DNA of 64,000 nt from CAZAZQ01 sp964489705 (GCA_964489705.1 CAZAZQ010000003.1:124001-188000), one strand, 5' to 3'. Counted from the stretch's first letter, positions 1 through 10,672 are shown. Notes: generated from the sequence alone by a model not told the origin. Translations and numbers: made by a program.

Positions 1-38
1 GGGGTGCAGTTCTTCTACTTATAAGCTCAAAAGAAAGG

Positions 39-2195
39 CTACTTTATAAGCACCATTTTCTTCGTTTCGGTATGACCGAGAACCATCAGGCGGTAATAGT
101 ATACCCCGCTTGCCACCGGGGCTCCGTTTTTGTCGGTGCCATCCCACTTGAATTGGTACCACCCGGCTTGATAGTGCTTTTGGAAACCGTACACCACTTG
201 TCCCAAGCTGTTGAGGATTTGAAATTCAACTTCCGCGTGGTGCGGGAGGATAAAAGATATGCTGGTCGAGCTGTTGAACGGATTCGGATAATTCTGTTCG
301 AGGACGAAGTTGTCGGGGAGGTACCCAGAGCCCGGTGAGCCGTGGCGATCCACAAGCACCTTGACCGCCGCCGCCCGGTTGGTGGCTGCCGACGCTTCAA
401 TCAGCACTTGGGAGGGGGAGAAATGGAACACGTCGGAACTCGTGAGCGAGTCTCCTTGGAGAGAATAAATAAGCACGCGGGTGATGTTTTCCTTCTCGTT
501 ATATGCGTACTTAACCGCCATTTCGTTTCCTTCGACCGAAAAGGAGGACAGTTTGCCCTCAAAAACGAGGAAGACTGCTCCCAGCGGTTCGGAGGTGCTG
601 ATATGAATGATTTGCTCTTTCAAATCTTGGGTGAAGCGAGCAAGTTGCGGGGAGGAAGGATCCGGTTTAGCGTACGGTTCTGCATCTCCGACGATGACAA
701 GGATTCCGTATTCCAAGTCCTCTACCGTGAGCACCTCACCGTCGGCATTCATGTCGGTGGCGGCGATTTGGATTTCCGGATTAATGGTAAAAACGACGGT
801 GTCGTAAATAAAGTAATTGGTGAAAAGCACCATGTCGGCGATTTCGTATGCCTTTCCATTGAGGTTGATATCCCCGCGGTTAGGGTCAGGTTCACTGTAG
901 ATATGAACATATCCCTCCTGATAATCGACAATCGGCAAAGAGGGATGAGTGTTTTCATGCTCCCGGCAGGAGGACGGCACCCCGGAAAAGCTCGGGAAGG
1001 TGTCTTGGCATGGAATGGGTAACCCCGTGCTTGTGAACACCTTTCGCGGAGTGTACATAGTGTCGCCCGAGTGCGAAAAAAGGAGGTTATCGTTGCAAGC
1101 CAGCCATAAGAACCGGAGCGGGGTAGTCGTACCCGCCAGGGTCATGTCGTTTGAAACCCGCAGGTGGAGCGTGAATAATTCGCTGGCGGACGTTGGGAAA
1201 TCAAAGCAGGAAGGATGAAGCCCGTTGAACATATCAGCCATGCTGATGATTCTCAGAGCGAACACATGTGAGGAGTCGGGAAGTTGTACTTGGTAGGAAC
1301 GGTACGTAAAATACTCCCACGTGCATTCCCTTAGAAATTCTCCTTCTTCAATATTTTGGAGGCTCAGCACCTTAGAATCGTAAACGATGACAAAATCGAA
1401 TCCACCGAGTTCCATGGGGTGATCAAATTCGTGAGTAAGGGTGACCGGGATTTTCACTTGTTCTCCCGGTAAGGCGTCATTGATACATCCTATAGACACC
1501 CGAAAGGTCGGGGAAGGCACAACGGTGAAAAAGAGGTTGCAGAAGCTCGTATCGGTTCCGTCCGTCGCTCCTACTACCACTTCGAAGGTTTTGTAGGCAA
1601 CGTCGGCAGGTGCGACAATGGAAAGGAGAGGAAACTCTCCCCATAGATGTATTTCCCCTGTGAATTTCGGAGAAATACGCTGCAAAAATGTCCGAATTCC
1701 TCCCCTCCACCAAGCTTCTTTACTCAAAGGGAGCCACACTTCGATACTTCCCGGCGCTGGGAGCGAATAGTTTTTCCCACACGCATTTTCCTCGAAAAAG
1801 GATGTGAACCGGGAGCTTCGAACGACCGTAGCGTAGAAAAAGCAGTTGTGTCCTTCCGAAGACGAATAGTCGTCATACGCTTCGATTTCGACTTCGTACG
1901 TTTTCCCTTCATCTTTTGGACGGGGATGAAACACCCACTCGCCGGTTTCCGGATTGATTTCTCCCGGTCCTCGAAGCAGGCGGTAGCGTATCGTTCCGAC
2001 CTTGGGCATCATAGATATGTCACAGGCTTTGACGTACGCTTTAAGCGAACGTTCTACCGAGCCGTATACCGTATCGGGGGGACGATTCTCGAAATAAATA
2101 GTACCACTGTATGCCTGAGCAAAGAAAAGAAGAAAAAACACCCCCAGCCACATCACCCCGCTCCTTAAGGCGGCATATGTTGTTTTTTGCTTCAT
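39..2195 (-). CDS. Secreted protein with cohesin-like region, dockerin-like repeat and T9SS type A sorting domain
   Basis: 718 residues. The N-terminus has a signal peptide (basic MKQK, then a hydrophobic run to about residue 30). Residues about 230-400 resemble a cohesin-like beta-sandwich (PGEQVKIPVTLTHEFD, GFDFVIVYDSKVLSL). Residues about 445-515 contain a dockerin-like duplicated Asp-rich loop (RGDINLNGKAYEIADMV and ATDMNADGEVLTVEDLE). The last 85 residues are a typical Por/T9SS C-terminal sorting domain (EQNYPNPFNSSTSISF, then ASGVYYYRL and a final KKMVLIK). By family knowledge such domains direct export and surface attachment through type IX secretion. The actual role is unknown. The gene stands alone, reading away from the hairpin-rich gap at 2196-2681. 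Having both a dockerin-like segment and a T9SS tail is unusual. The sorting-domain call is secure, the cohesin call tentative. Confidence 0.85.
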   Translation of the reverse strand: MKQKTTYAALRSGVMWLGVFFLLFFAQAYSGTIYFENRPPDTVYGSVERSLKAYVKACDISMMPKVGTIRYRLLRGPGEINPETGEWVFHPRPKDEGKTYEVEIEAYDDYSSSEGHNCFFYATVVRSSRFTSFFEENACGKNYSLPAPGSIEVWLPLSKEAWWRGGIRTFLQRISPKFTGEIHLWGEFPLLSIVAPADVAYKTFEVVVGATDGTDTSFCNLFFTVVPSPTFRVSIGCINDALPGEQVKIPVTLTHEFDHPMELGGFDFVIVYDSKVLSLQNIEEGEFLRECTWEYFTYRSYQVQLPDSSHVFALRIISMADMFNGLHPSCFDFPTSASELFTLHLRVSNDMTLAGTTTPLRFLWLACNDNLLFSHSGDTMYTPRKVFTSTGLPIPCQDTFPSFSGVPSSCREHENTHPSLPIVDYQEGYVHIYSEPDPNRGDINLNGKAYEIADMVLFTNYFIYDTVVFTINPEIQIAATDMNADGEVLTVEDLEYGILVIVGDAEPYAKPDPSSPQLARFTQDLKEQIIHISTSEPLGAVFLVFEGKLSSFSVEGNEMAVKYAYNEKENITRVLIYSLQGDSLTSSDVFHFSPSQVLIEASAATNRAAAVKVLVDRHGSPGSGYLPDNFVLEQNYPNPFNSSTSISFILPHHAEVEFQILNSLGQVVYGFQKHYQAGWYQFKWDGTDKNGAPVASGVYYYRLMVLGHTETKKMVLIK

Positions 2196-2279
2196 AGTAA
2201 AAGTCTCCCGCTTGTTTCTAACTTAAAATATAAGCCTTCTTCTCTTTTGTCAAGTTTTCTTGGAGATGAGAGTCGGGAG

Positions 2280-2680
2280 AGAAAATCCGAGACAGCTCTG
2301 CCTATGGCAGGTCTCTTTCGAGTCCTACCCTCCACTACTCCATGCCATTGTGGGGGGATGTCCCTGTCTCCCTTAATGATAACCCACCACAAGCGGTGGG
2401 GGCACAGCCTTGGCTGTTTTATCACCTCATGTGGGTTCTGTTTCCTCTCAGCAACTCAATGAGATACCCTTAGGAAATGCGCCATCAGGAATCCTATCCT
2501 GACGGTTATTATTCCCCTTTTTGGAGAACCGGTCAGGAGAGGATTCCCGACCGCACACACCCTGAGAGTGTTTTGGCTTAGCATCCGTCATCTGGGGAGC
2601 ATCGCCGTTTGCAGTGCTACCCCAAGGGTGTTTTAGTGAGTAGGGAAGCTCCGGGACGGATCTGCCACTGCCACTATCGG
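2280..2680. repeat. Hairpin-rich intergenic region with inverted repeats
   Basis: No convincing gene lies between 2196 and 2681. Instead there is a string of short palindromes: CTGCC-TAT-GGCAG near 2298, CCCACC-N6-GGTGGG at 2383-2400, ACAGCC-TT-GGCTGT at 2404-2417, and a long imperfect hairpin whose arms are 2488-2503 and 2532-2547 (15 of 16 bases pair). The segment around 2640-2675 (GTAGGGAAG, hairpin, CTGCC) and the minus-strand reading around 2300-2325 resemble a piece at 44131-44160. This suggests a dispersed intergenic repeat family. Function is unknown. Confidence 0.5.
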
Positions 2681-2681
2681 T

Positions 2682-3449
2682 TTACTTCTGAGCGGCACGC
2701 TCCAAGAATTCTTTAACCGAAGCAAGCAAGTCAATAGGCACCGGGAAGACCAGCGTCGAGTTGCGCTCCGAAGCGACTTCCGTTAGGGTCTGCAGGTAAC
2801 GAAGTTGCAAAGCGTTCGGCGCCGTGGCGATGACTTTGGCGGCGTCGGCGAGTTTTTGTGCCGCTTGGAATTCTCCGTCGGCGTGGATAACCTTGGCGCG
2901 CCGTTCCCGTTCCGCTTCCGCTTGTCGTGCCATGGCACGGGTCATCTCCGGCGGAAGGTCGACATTCTTGACTTCCACCACCGAAACTTTGATACCCCAG
3001 GGTTCCGTTTGTTCATCGATGATATGTTGGAGTTCGGCATTTATTTTCTCCCGGTTTGCCAGCAGATCGTCAAGTTCCACCTGTCCCAGCACCGAGCGCA
3101 AGGTCGTTTGGGCGATTTGCGAGGTGGCTTCGAAATAGTTCATTACCGAGACGATGGCTTTGTTCGGATCCATAATCTGGAAATAGACCACCGCATTGAC
3201 TTTTACCGAGACGTTATCTTTGGTGATGACATCCTGCGCCGGGACGTCGTAGGTAATCACCCGAAGTTCCACTCGCACCATTCTGTCGATGATGGGAATA
3301 AGGATGATTAACCCCGGTCCTTTGGCGCCGATTAATCTCCCCAACCGAAAGACTACCCCACGCTCGTACTCCTTCAACACTTTTATCATATTAAACAAAA
3401 GGAGCAACAAGAAAAAGACAACGACGGCGAGTATTGGGAAACCTGTCAC
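2682..3449 (-). CDS. Slipin (stomatin-like SPFH/band 7 protein)
   Basis: 255 residues. One N-terminal membrane helix (residues about 4-22) is followed by a complete SPFH/band 7 domain ([12 protein letters not shown], then [21 protein letters not shown]) and a charged helical tail ([20 protein letters not shown]). The length matches bacterial slipins. They form oligomeric membrane scaffolds and pair with an NfeD protease that cleaves the slipin C-terminal hydrophobic region. Here the NfeD gene lies directly upstream with a 16-base gap, so the two form the classic stomatin operon. The start is GTG at 3449, chosen because AGGAGG sits seven bases ahead of it. Confidence 0.93.
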   Translation of the reverse strand: MTGFPILAVVVFFLLLLLFNMIKVLKEYERGVVFRLGRLIGAKGPGLIILIPIIDRMVRVELRVITYDVPAQDVITKDNVSVKVNAVVYFQIMDPNKAIVSVMNYFEATSQIAQTTLRSVLGQVELDDLLANREKINAELQHIIDEQTEPWGIKVSVVEVKNVDLPPEMTRAMARQAEAERERRAKVIHADGEFQAAQKLADAAKVIATAPNALQLRYLQTLTEVASERNSTLVFPVPIDLLASVKEFLERAAQK

Positions 3450-3465
3450 AGTAATCCTCCTACGG

Positions 3466-4842
3466 TTATTTGTTAACTTTCTTTACTTTCAAGGTGAGAT
3501 TATCCAGCCCCACCACTTCCACTTTGGAACCGACTTCCAGTTCTTCGTCGGAGACCGCTTTCCACAGCGCCCCCTCGACGAATACAAACCCATGGGGGCG
3601 GACTTCTCCGATCTTGCCGATGAATCCTTCTTTACCGATGAAGGGTTTGTTGCGTGCCGCCTTCCAAACCAGCCAGGCGGCGAGAATGACCGTGACGCCA
3701 ATGCAGATTGAGATGGTAATCAGCAATGAGAGGGACACTTTCAACGACGGGTCGATGGTATCAACCAGCATCAAACCGCCCAAGAAAAACGAGATGATGC
3801 CGCCCACCGTCAGCAGTCCGTGACTGACGACTTTGATTTCCGCGATGAATAAAATCATGGCAAGAATGATGAGAGCCAGACCGGCATAGTTGATGGGGAG
3901 GGTTTGAAAGGAATAGAATGCCAGGATAAGGGAAATGGCGCCGACCACCCCCGGCAGAATGGCGCCCGGGTTGTACAGCTCCAAGATGATACCCAACCCG
4001 CCGATGGAAAAGAGTATCAGGGCGATATCGGGTTGCGTGATGACTTCCAAGAAGCGATGAACGAAGGAGGTTTTGATTTCTTCCACCCGGGCGTTCCGAG
4101 TGCGAATCTTTTTGGTGCCGGTGGTGACCTCAATCTCTTTGCCGTCCAGTTGGGCAAGCAAATCATCCAGATTGTCCGCCCGGAAGTTGATGACGTTCAG
4201 TTCCAACGCTTCCTGATCGGTAATAGAGACCGACTCCCGCACCGCCTTTTCCGCCCACTCGACGTTCCGCCTGCGTTTTTGAGCGGCTGCTTTGATTTGC
4301 GCTACGGCGTCATTGGTTATTTTTTGGTTCATTACCGAGTCGATTTTTTCGCCTGTTCCGGCGACCGGGTGAGCGGCACCGATGTTGGTGGAAGGTGCCA
4401 TTGCGGCAAAATGCGCCGCGTAGGTCATGTACACTCCCGCCGAACCCGCACGAGCGCCGGAGGGGGCAATATACACACACACCGGCACGGCAGCGTTGAG
4501 AATCCGTTTGCAAATCGACCAGGTCGGTTTGGTGAACCCGCCGGGAGTATCGAGGAAAATGACCAACAGCTCGGCTCGGTTTTCTTCCGCCAATTCGAGA
4601 GCGGCGGCGATGCGATCGTCGGTAACCGTCCCGATGGCGCCGGTAATGGGCAACGTATAAACCAGTGGTTGGGCGGTGTGTTTCTCCGTTTTGAGCGATT
4701 CACTCTCCCCAGCCGAGTCGGGATGAAGCGTCTCCTGCGGCTGCTGAGGCGAAGAAGCGCCAAAAACGGGCGGCATAATACCCGCCATTAGGACGCTTAG
4801 CGTCACGGCGAAAGCAAACAGTCCGATGATTGTTTTCCTCAT
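3466..4842 (-). CDS. NfeD-family membrane-bound ClpP-class serine protease (long form)
   Basis: About 458 residues from the ATG at 4842. A GTG at 4860 would add six residues; neither start has a clear ribosome site. There is a signal peptide ([21 protein letters not shown]), then a ClpP/SppA-like protease domain with the Ser in [11 protein letters not shown] and the family-typical [13 protein letters not shown] segment. Four to five membrane helices follow at about 290-390, and then a C-terminal OB-fold NfeD domain ([24 protein letters not shown]). The family cleaves slipins and is thought to act in membrane quality control. It is transcribed with the slipin gene just downstream. This is the long (1510-type) NfeD rather than the truncated form. 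Confidence 0.92.
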   Translation of the reverse strand: MRKTIIGLFAFAVTLSVLMAGIMPPVFGASSPQQPQETLHPDSAGESESLKTEKHTAQPLVYTLPITGAIGTVTDDRIAAALELAEENRAELLVIFLDTPGGFTKPTWSICKRILNAAVPVCVYIAPSGARAGSAGVYMTYAAHFAAMAPSTNIGAAHPVAGTGEKIDSVMNQKITNDAVAQIKAAAQKRRRNVEWAEKAVRESVSITDQEALELNVINFRADNLDDLLAQLDGKEIEVTTGTKKIRTRNARVEEIKTSFVHRFLEVITQPDIALILFSIGGLGIILELYNPGAILPGVVGAISLILAFYSFQTLPINYAGLALIILAMILFIAEIKVVSHGLLTVGGIISFFLGGLMLVDTIDPSLKVSLSLLITISICIGVTVILAAWLVWKAARNKPFIGKEGFIGKIGEVRPHGFVFVEGALWKAVSDEELEVGSKVEVVGLDNLTLKVKKVNK

Positions 4843-4905
4843 GATAGAGGAATATGACACATGTTCGTATCGATGTCAAACAAAACAGTCGGTGCTCGAA
4901 TGCGA

Positions 4906-6492
4906 TTACAGAGTGAGGGAGGAATGACAATATTTCACTTCCCCGTCGAGAACGGTGGCGAGTACCTCTACCTGCCACAAGCGGGAGCGCGTGACCTTTG
5001 CGATATCTTCCGAGAGAACGACGAAGTCAGCGGGATATCCGGGAAGGAGTTTTCCCCGGCGGTGCTCTTCACCGGCGGCAATTGCCGGACCGACGGTAAA
5101 GCAAGAAAGCGCTTCCAAGGCGGTCAGACGCTCACGAGAATAGAATACGTCGCGGCTTCCACGCCTGGCGCGGTTGACGGCAGCGGCTATTCCGGCAAGC
5201 GGATCGAGGGGCTCGATGGGAACATCGGAACCAAAAGCCACGTCGATTCCCAAGGAGAGAACTGTCCGAAACAAAAAGGCGTTTTTCCCCCGCGTTCCCC
5301 AATAGGTGCGGACGAGGTCGATGTCGGATGGACAGTGGGAGGGCTGCATCGACGCCACGACTCCAAGTCGTTTGAGACGCGGGAGGTCTTTTTTGCGCAC
5401 CAGTTGAAGGTGTTCGATGCGGTGCCGCGCCGGAGGGGGAAGGGGAGGACTTTCTTCCAAGGCGTCCAAAACGTTGGCGACGGCTTTGTCGCCGATGGCA
5501 TGGATGGCACACGGCAAACCGAGTTTGGCGGCGTTTTTGATGAGCCGTTGCATCTCTTTTACCGAGGTGACTTCTATACCGTAGTTGTCTTTGCTGCCTA
5601 AGTACTTGTTAAAGCAGAGCGCCGTTTGGCTTCCCAACGAACCGTCGGCAAAAAGTTTCACTCCGGCAATACGGAAAAAATCGGTGCCGGTGCCGTAGAT
5701 CGTATGAGTTTTCTCCAACTGGGGGAGGGTTGCCGCCGGGGGATAGTAGTTGATGCGCAACCCCAGCCGGTTTTTCTCAGCGAGGTTGCTCAGGTAAGGA
5801 AAAGCCGCGGCGCTGTCAAACGAGTGAACGCCGACCACCCCTTTACGGTACGCATGTTTCAACGCTTCTTCCCAGAGGTGAGCCGTCTCCCGGGATTTGG
5901 GGAGGGGGATGTGACGCCATACCAGATCAAAACCGGGAACTTCTCTCAGGATTCCGGTCGGATTGCCGTTTTCATCTCTTTCGATTTTCCCGCCCGACGG
6001 GTCGGGAGTGTCGGAGGTGATACCGGCGATTTCCAACGCCTTGCTGTTGACCCAGGCGGTATGTTCATCTTTGGAAAACATAAATGCCGGCTTCCCGCCG
6101 GTGACGTCATCGAGCATCGAGCGATGCGGTTCCTCACGGGGACGGAAACTGTCAAGGGCATACCCCTCCCCGACAATCCACTCGGCGTCGGGGTTATTTC
6201 GAGTAAAGTCTCGTATTTTTTCGAGGCACTGCTCTAACGAGGACAATCCATGGAGCGACACCCGCCCCAAGGAGAGGGCAAAATAGTGGAAGTGAGTGTG
6301 CGCATCGATGAAACCGGGTACAATGGTTTTCCCTTTGAGATCGATTTTTGCATAACTGCGAAATTCTTGAGTGTGGTGCAAATCGTCTCCGATGGCTTCG
6401 ATGGTGCCCTGCCGGATAGCCATTGAAGAGGCGACCAAGGGGCTGCCCATCACGTATATGCGGGCGTTATATATTAAACTCTTCGCTTCCAA
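4906..6492 (-). CDS. YtcJ-like metal-dependent amidohydrolase
   Basis: 528 residues, an amidohydrolase-superfamily TIM barrel. The HxH metal motif is in PGFIDAHTHFH. Further His ligands lie in LPCAIHAIGDKAV and ARHRIEHLQLV, and the catalytic Asp in VAFGSDVPIEPLDPLAGI. This is the pattern and length of the YtcJ-like/exoenzyme-regulatory amidohydrolases (PF07969), which hydrolyse amide bonds of unidentified substrates. The substrate here cannot be inferred. The start is a TTG at 6492 inside the end of selB (26-base overlap), supported by the typical N-terminal strand [10 protein letters not shown]. It is cotranscribed after selA-selB, probably without functional connection. Confidence 0.87.
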   Translation of the reverse strand: MEAKSLIYNARIYVMGSPLVASSMAIRQGTIEAIGDDLHHTQEFRSYAKIDLKGKTIVPGFIDAHTHFHYFALSLGRVSLHGLSSLEQCLEKIRDFTRNNPDAEWIVGEGYALDSFRPREEPHRSMLDDVTGGKPAFMFSKDEHTAWVNSKALEIAGITSDTPDPSGGKIERDENGNPTGILREVPGFDLVWRHIPLPKSRETAHLWEEALKHAYRKGVVGVHSFDSAAAFPYLSNLAEKNRLGLRINYYPPAATLPQLEKTHTIYGTGTDFFRIAGVKLFADGSLGSQTALCFNKYLGSKDNYGIEVTSVKEMQRLIKNAAKLGLPCAIHAIGDKAVANVLDALEESPPLPPPARHRIEHLQLVRKKDLPRLKRLGVVASMQPSHCPSDIDLVRTYWGTRGKNAFLFRTVLSLGIDVAFGSDVPIEPLDPLAGIAAAVNRARRGSRDVFYSRERLTALEALSCFTVGPAIAAGEEHRRGKLLPGYPADFVVLSEDIAKVTRSRLWQVEVLATVLDGEVKYCHSSLTL

Positions 6493-8374
6493 ATTTCTCT
6501 CCCTTGATACGAACGTCGCCGTGGCGGCGGGTCAATCCGATGCGATCGGTCTCCTCCAAGATAGGAATGGCGAACTTTCGCGTAAAGCCGAATTTTTCCC
6601 TCAGGTCGGCGACCGCCAGGCTGTCGTCGTCGGCAAGCTTCTCGGTGATAAACCGCACGATTTCCTGCCAGACCTCTCGGAGGAAGAGAAAGTCGGAGCC
6701 GCACTTGTATCCTTCGTGCGTTTCGATGATATATTTGATAGCTTCTTTGTGTGCTTTCCCGCCTTCCGCCAGCTTGCTCAAAGTAGGGGGAGCGTACGGG
6801 GCGGCGCGCAAGGTGTTCATTATCTCATCGTGGGCTTTTTTGACCGCTCCCTTCAGACGAATGCCTCGTCCGGCAAGGTTGTACTTGTCGCCGGTTTTGG
6901 CCAGCGTGCCGGCGGCAAGCAAGGCGGTAATGAGCGATGTAGTTACTCTCTCCCGGTACGGGGAGAGAGCCGCCAATTGCTCCGGCACTACCCCGACCAA
7001 ATGGGGGTTTTGGTCGAGAAATTCGGTAACCGCTTGCACAAACCGGTTGCAGGCTTGCTCGAAGGTCTGCCGGTGGTACAGCGAGAGTTCAAGTTTCCCG
7101 ATGATGTTTTCAGCTTCCAGCTTCTCCACTTCCGCCATAATTTCAGAGCGGGAAAAGTTCGCTTCCTCCAGAAAGCGGTCACCATCGACGATAATGTTTT
7201 TCTGCAGTTCCGAAATGATGACATCTCTCAACGTTCCGCTCACGCGCGCGTGGAGATAAGCGTAGCGCTCGATCTGTTTTTGACGGGGCACATGCTCCAA
7301 GTGGTCAAGCACCATCCCCCCACCGATAGTCACCATCGGGGTGGGCAAACGAGCGATAAAGTGGTCGCCGACGAGCGTATACATCGGCTCATTCGGTTTG
7401 AAAAAGACAATAGCTTTCTCGCCGGGGGGAATTTCCCGGTCGGGAACAAGCCGTATTTCTCCTTCCATCTCGGTAGTGCCGATGATGATGAGCAATTTCC
7501 GCCGGTTGGTCAAACTGATGGGCGCTTCCGGAAGCAATTCAATGGAAAGAGCAAGAACCGGATGCTGTTTGAAATAATCGACATCCTGTCGGTCGACCAC
7601 CACGCCGCCGCGCTTCAGCAATTCCTTATCGATGCCGGTGAATGCCATAGCCGTCCGTTGTCCCGGCGCGGCGGTGCTGACATCGCGATTGTTGGATTGA
7701 AGAGAGCGGATTTTCCCTTTTTCCGCGGAGGGCCACACGGTAACCGTTTGACCGACGGAGAACGTGCCCCCTTGGAGAGTTCCGGTCACTACCCCTCCGA
7801 TACCTGCTCTGACGAAAGAGCGGTCGATATACAACCGCGCCTTGCCGATGTCTTTGTGTCGGCGGACCTGGTCCGGGAGCGATTCCAAGTACTCTCGGAG
7901 GGCGTCGAAGCCTTCCCCGGTTTCCGCCGAAACGGGGAAAAGAGGGGCATCTTCCAAAAGCGAGCCTTTGACTTTTTCCCGGATTTCTTGCTCCAAAAGC
8001 CCCAGCCATTCTTTATCCTCGACGAGGTCGACTTTGTTGATGACAATAAAGCCGTGCTTGATTTCCAAAAGCCGGATAACCTGGAAATGCTCTTGGCTTT
8101 GGGGCATCCAGCCGTCATCGGCGGCAATGACCAACATGGCGACGTCGATACCCCCAACCCCGGCAATCATGTTCTTGACGAACCGTTCATGTCCGGGAAC
8201 GTCGACAAAAGCGATATCTTCGCCAGAGGAAGTGGTGTAAAAAGCAAAACCCAGGTCTATCGTCATGCCGCGGGCTTTTTCTTCCGGCAGCCGATCCGGG
8301 TCGGTGCCGGTGAGGCGTTTTACGATGGAAGATTTGCCGTGGTCGATATGTCCTGCTGTGCCGATGATTATCAT
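6467..8374 (-). CDS. selB: Selenocysteine-specific translation elongation factor SelB
   Basis: 635 residues, the usual size for SelB. The N-terminus is an EF-Tu-like GTPase (G1 loop [13 protein letters not shown]3 [13 protein letters not shown]4 NKVD), followed by beta-barrel domains. The C-terminal half consists of winged-helix repeats (e.g. [20 protein letters not shown] and the final [16 protein letters not shown]), which in the family bind the SECIS hairpin. SelB carries Sec-tRNA to in-frame UGA codons on the ribosome. It starts one base after the selA stop codon, so it is translationally coupled to selA. A natural target in this window is selD at 48783-49838. Confidence 0.96.
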   Translation of the reverse strand: MIIIGTAGHIDHGKSSIVKRLTGTDPDRLPEEKARGMTIDLGFAFYTTSSGEDIAFVDVPGHERFVKNMIAGVGGIDVAMLVIAADDGWMPQSQEHFQVIRLLEIKHGFIVINKVDLVEDKEWLGLLEQEIREKVKGSLLEDAPLFPVSAETGEGFDALREYLESLPDQVRRHKDIGKARLYIDRSFVRAGIGGVVTGTLQGGTFSVGQTVTVWPSAEKGKIRSLQSNNRDVSTAAPGQRTAMAFTGIDKELLKRGGVVVDRQDVDYFKQHPVLALSIELLPEAPISLTNRRKLLIIIGTTEMEGEIRLVPDREIPPGEKAIVFFKPNEPMYTLVGDHFIARLPTPMVTIGGGMVLDHLEHVPRQKQIERYAYLHARVSGTLRDVIISELQKNIIVDGDRFLEEANFSRSEIMAEVEKLEAENIIGKLELSLYHRQTFEQACNRFVQAVTEFLDQNPHLVGVVPEQLAALSPYRERVTTSLITALLAAGTLAKTGDKYNLAGRGIRLKGAVKKAHDEIMNTLRAAPYAPPTLSKLAEGGKAHKEAIKYIIETHEGYKCGSDFLFLREVWQEIVRFITEKLADDDSLAVADLREKFGFTRKFAIPILEETDRIGLTRRHGDVRIKGEKFGSEEFNI

Positions 8375-8375
8375 T

Positions 8376-9761
8376 TCAGCTTGCCCCTTTTATGATGGCT
8401 TCAATCGCTTGACGAACGGTAGGAAGTTCCTCTTCCGAAACGGCTTTGAGGTCTACGATGAACCGGTCGTTGTCGATGCGTCCGATGATGGGCGGGGAAT
8501 ACGTGCGGAATTTTTTCATTAACGTCGTCGCTTTATACTGAGTATCGAACACAATGCCGACTGAGGGAAGATGCGATTCCGGCAGTGCTCCTCCACCGAC
8601 GTAGGCGTTGGTTGCTTCAACGTACACCCCCGCCGGAGAGCCCAGCTCCTCCACGAGTTTTTTCGCTCGCCGATAAAGCTCCGCTTCCGAAACGGACAGA
8701 ATCTGCCATAACTTGATTTCCGTCATGTGGCTGCCATTCAAGTACATGGTAAACAGTTTTTCCAGCATCGAGAAAACGATTTTGTCCACCCGCATGGTGC
8801 GGAAGAGCGGATTTTTCTTGATTTTTTTGATGAATTCTTCTTTGCCGACAATCAGCCCCGCCTGCACGCCTCCCAGCAGCTTGTCCCCGGAAAAAGAAGT
8901 CAGCGCCGCTCCTTGTCGCACCGATTGCTGGACGGTCGGCTCCGTATACCCCAGAATATCCGTTGTCGGTATCAGCACTCCGCTGCCGAGATCGTTTATC
9001 ACCGGCAGGGAATGCTTTTTCCCCAAGGCGACCAGCTCCGTCAACGGAACTTCCTCGGTAAAACCGGCTTGAACGAAATTGCTCTTGTGCACCTTGAGAA
9101 TCAAACCGACCCGCTCGTCGAGGTTGTTTTCGTAATCAGCAATGGTGGTAATATTGGTGGTGCCGACTTCCCGAAGTTTGGCGCCCGATTTCTTGAGAAT
9201 GTCGGGGATACGGAAGCCGCCGCCGATTTGCACCAGCTCACTGCGTGAGATAAGCACGTGTTTGCGGTTGGCAAGGGTGTTGAGCATAAGGAAAAGAGCC
9301 GCCGCACAGTTGTTGACCACCGTCGCCGCTTCGGCTCCGGCAATGAGAGCCAAATACCGCTCACAGGCTATCCCCCGTTGCCCCCGCACCCCGCGATGCA
9401 AATCAAACTCGATATTTCCGTAGCCGGTTACCGTCTGTTTGACCGCCTCAAAGAGAGATTCGGAAAGGGGAGCCCGCCCCAGGTTGGTATGGACGACGAT
9501 GCCGGTGGCGTTGATAATTTTGGTGATTTCGTCCTTCTTGGCTTCTCGGACTGCATCGGCGATATCGGCGGTCAGTGCAGCGTAGGTGAGAGGTTTGGAA
9601 GTTTCCAGCAGTTTCTTCTTGTGAAAAGTGATTCGTTCGCGAATAATCAGCACGGCATAGGGACGCGGAACCAGAGCGAGAACAGGGGCAAGGTTTTTAT
9701 CTTGCAACACTTCTTCCACCGCCGGAAAATCGCGGGGCGTTTTTATTTCATCTTGGGCCAT
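8376..9761 (-). CDS. selA: L-seryl-tRNA(Sec) selenium transferase SelA
   Basis: 461 residues from the ATG at 9761 ([12 protein letters not shown]). Longer reading to 9857 would run into the peptidase gene and adds no family-like sequence. SelA is a PLP-dependent decamer that converts Ser-tRNA(Sec) to Sec-tRNA(Sec) using selenophosphate. The PLP lysine is in [15 protein letters not shown], and [18 protein letters not shown] is a strongly conserved SelA segment. The start overlaps the end of the upstream peptidase gene by 19 bases. It forms an operon with selB. No tRNA-Sec gene is visible in the window. Confidence 0.96.
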   Translation of the reverse strand: MAQDEIKTPRDFPAVEEVLQDKNLAPVLALVPRPYAVLIIRERITFHKKKLLETSKPLTYAALTADIADAVREAKKDEITKIINATGIVVHTNLGRAPLSESLFEAVKQTVTGYGNIEFDLHRGVRGQRGIACERYLALIAGAEAATVVNNCAAALFLMLNTLANRKHVLISRSELVQIGGGFRIPDILKKSGAKLREVGTTNITTIADYENNLDERVGLILKVHKSNFVQAGFTEEVPLTELVALGKKHSLPVINDLGSGVLIPTTDILGYTEPTVQQSVRQGAALTSFSGDKLLGGVQAGLIVGKEEFIKKIKKNPLFRTMRVDKIVFSMLEKLFTMYLNGSHMTEIKLWQILSVSEAELYRRAKKLVEELGSPAGVYVEATNAYVGGGALPESHLPSVGIVFDTQYKATTLMKKFRTYSPPIIGRIDNDRFIVDLKAVSEEELPTVRQAIEAIIKGAS

Positions 9762-10672
9762 AACGACTTCGTGTATATAAGTTTTACCATGATTTCCCCG
9801 ACATTCGACAACGCCTCCGGACTGCATTTGTCCGGCGTGTCGAACTCGGTGTGCCAATACGGATAATCAAAATCGATAATGTCAATCGCCGGAACTCCGC
9901 CGCTTATCAACGAAAGGTGGTCATCGATTATCGTGTACTTGACGGTGTCGTGAAAGGTGGTAATTCCGAGCTGGGCGGCGATATTCCATACGGCGTCGTT
10001 CAGCGGCTTGGCGGCTTTCTCCGAATAGCCTTCCCGGTAGATTTCTTGGTGGGCGTCTCCGATCATGTCCAGGACAATGCCGAAGCGGTACTTTCCGTGA
10101 ATGCCGCGTCGGGCGAACTCCCGGGAGCCGAGCAAATAGTATTGGGTATCTCCCGCTTTGCCCCAATCTTCCCCGTCGACCATGACCAGATCGACATGGC
10201 AGGGGGGAGGCTGGGCAGCAAAGAGGTTACCCAACTCCATCAGCACCGCCACTCCGGAAGCGCCGTCGTTGGCTCCGTCAATCGGCGTATCCCTCAAACT
10301 AGTATCCCGAGCATAGTCGGTGCGGGGACGGCTGTCGTAGTGCGCCATCAGGACGATACGAGCGGTAGCCTTGTCATCCCCGGCAAAAGAAGCGATAACG
10401 TTGACCATCGGGGTATCGGTGCGGGTGTAGGGGTCAAAGAAAGTGAAGGTCTGCGAATCAATAGCTGCGCCGAGCCCGGTAAAGTGGTCGTAAAAAAAAC
10501 GGCGGCACTGTGCCGAGGCTTCCGTTCCCGGTACCCGGGGACCGAACGCCACTTGGGCTTTCAGATAATCATACGCCCTCTCGCCGTTGAAAACCGGGAG
10601 AGGGAGGTCGGATTCCTGACAGGAGAGCCCCGTAAGTATCAAAAAAACCGCACTGACTATTCGTTTCCACAT
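9743..10672 (-). CDS. Lipoprotein M28-family zinc peptidase / glutaminyl cyclase-like
   Basis: About 309 residues from the ATG at 10672. A TTG at 10681 with a GAGGGGG upstream is an alternative that adds three residues. The N-terminus is a lipoprotein signal with lipobox LTGLSC, so the protein is probably anchored in a membrane. The body is an M28 domain with metal ligands in LMAHYDSRP, DGANDGASGVAVLMELG, VDGEDWG and YWHTEFDTPDKC. This branch of M28 includes bacterial glutaminyl-peptide cyclotransferases as well as aminopeptidases. The WGKAGDTQYYLLGSREFA segment resembles the cyclase type, but the reaction cannot be settled from sequence alone. It lies directly upstream of selA. Confidence 0.87.
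   Translation of the reverse strand: MWKRIVSAVFLILTGLSCQESDLPLPVFNGERAYDYLKAQVAFGPRVPGTEASAQCRRFFYDHFTGLGAAIDSQTFTFFDPYTRTDTPMVNVIASFAGDDKATARIVLMAHYDSRPRTDYARDTSLRDTPIDGANDGASGVAVLMELGNLFAAQPPPCHVDLVMVDGEDWGKAGDTQYYLLGSREFARRGIHGKYRFGIVLDMIGDAHQEIYREGYSEKAAKPLNDAVWNIAAQLGITTFHDTVKYTIIDDHLSLISGGVPAIDIIDFDYPYWHTEFDTPDKCSPEALSNVGEIMVKLIYTKSLWPKMK

Noticed and set aside
2296..2330. TTCGAGTCC resembling a tRNA T-loop
   Set aside because: Flanking bases do not form a T-stem or a cloverleaf; part of the hairpin-rich repeat.
6371..8395. 674-codon open frame on the plus strand
   Set aside because: It is exactly antiparallel to selB, which has all GTPase motifs; a shadow frame.
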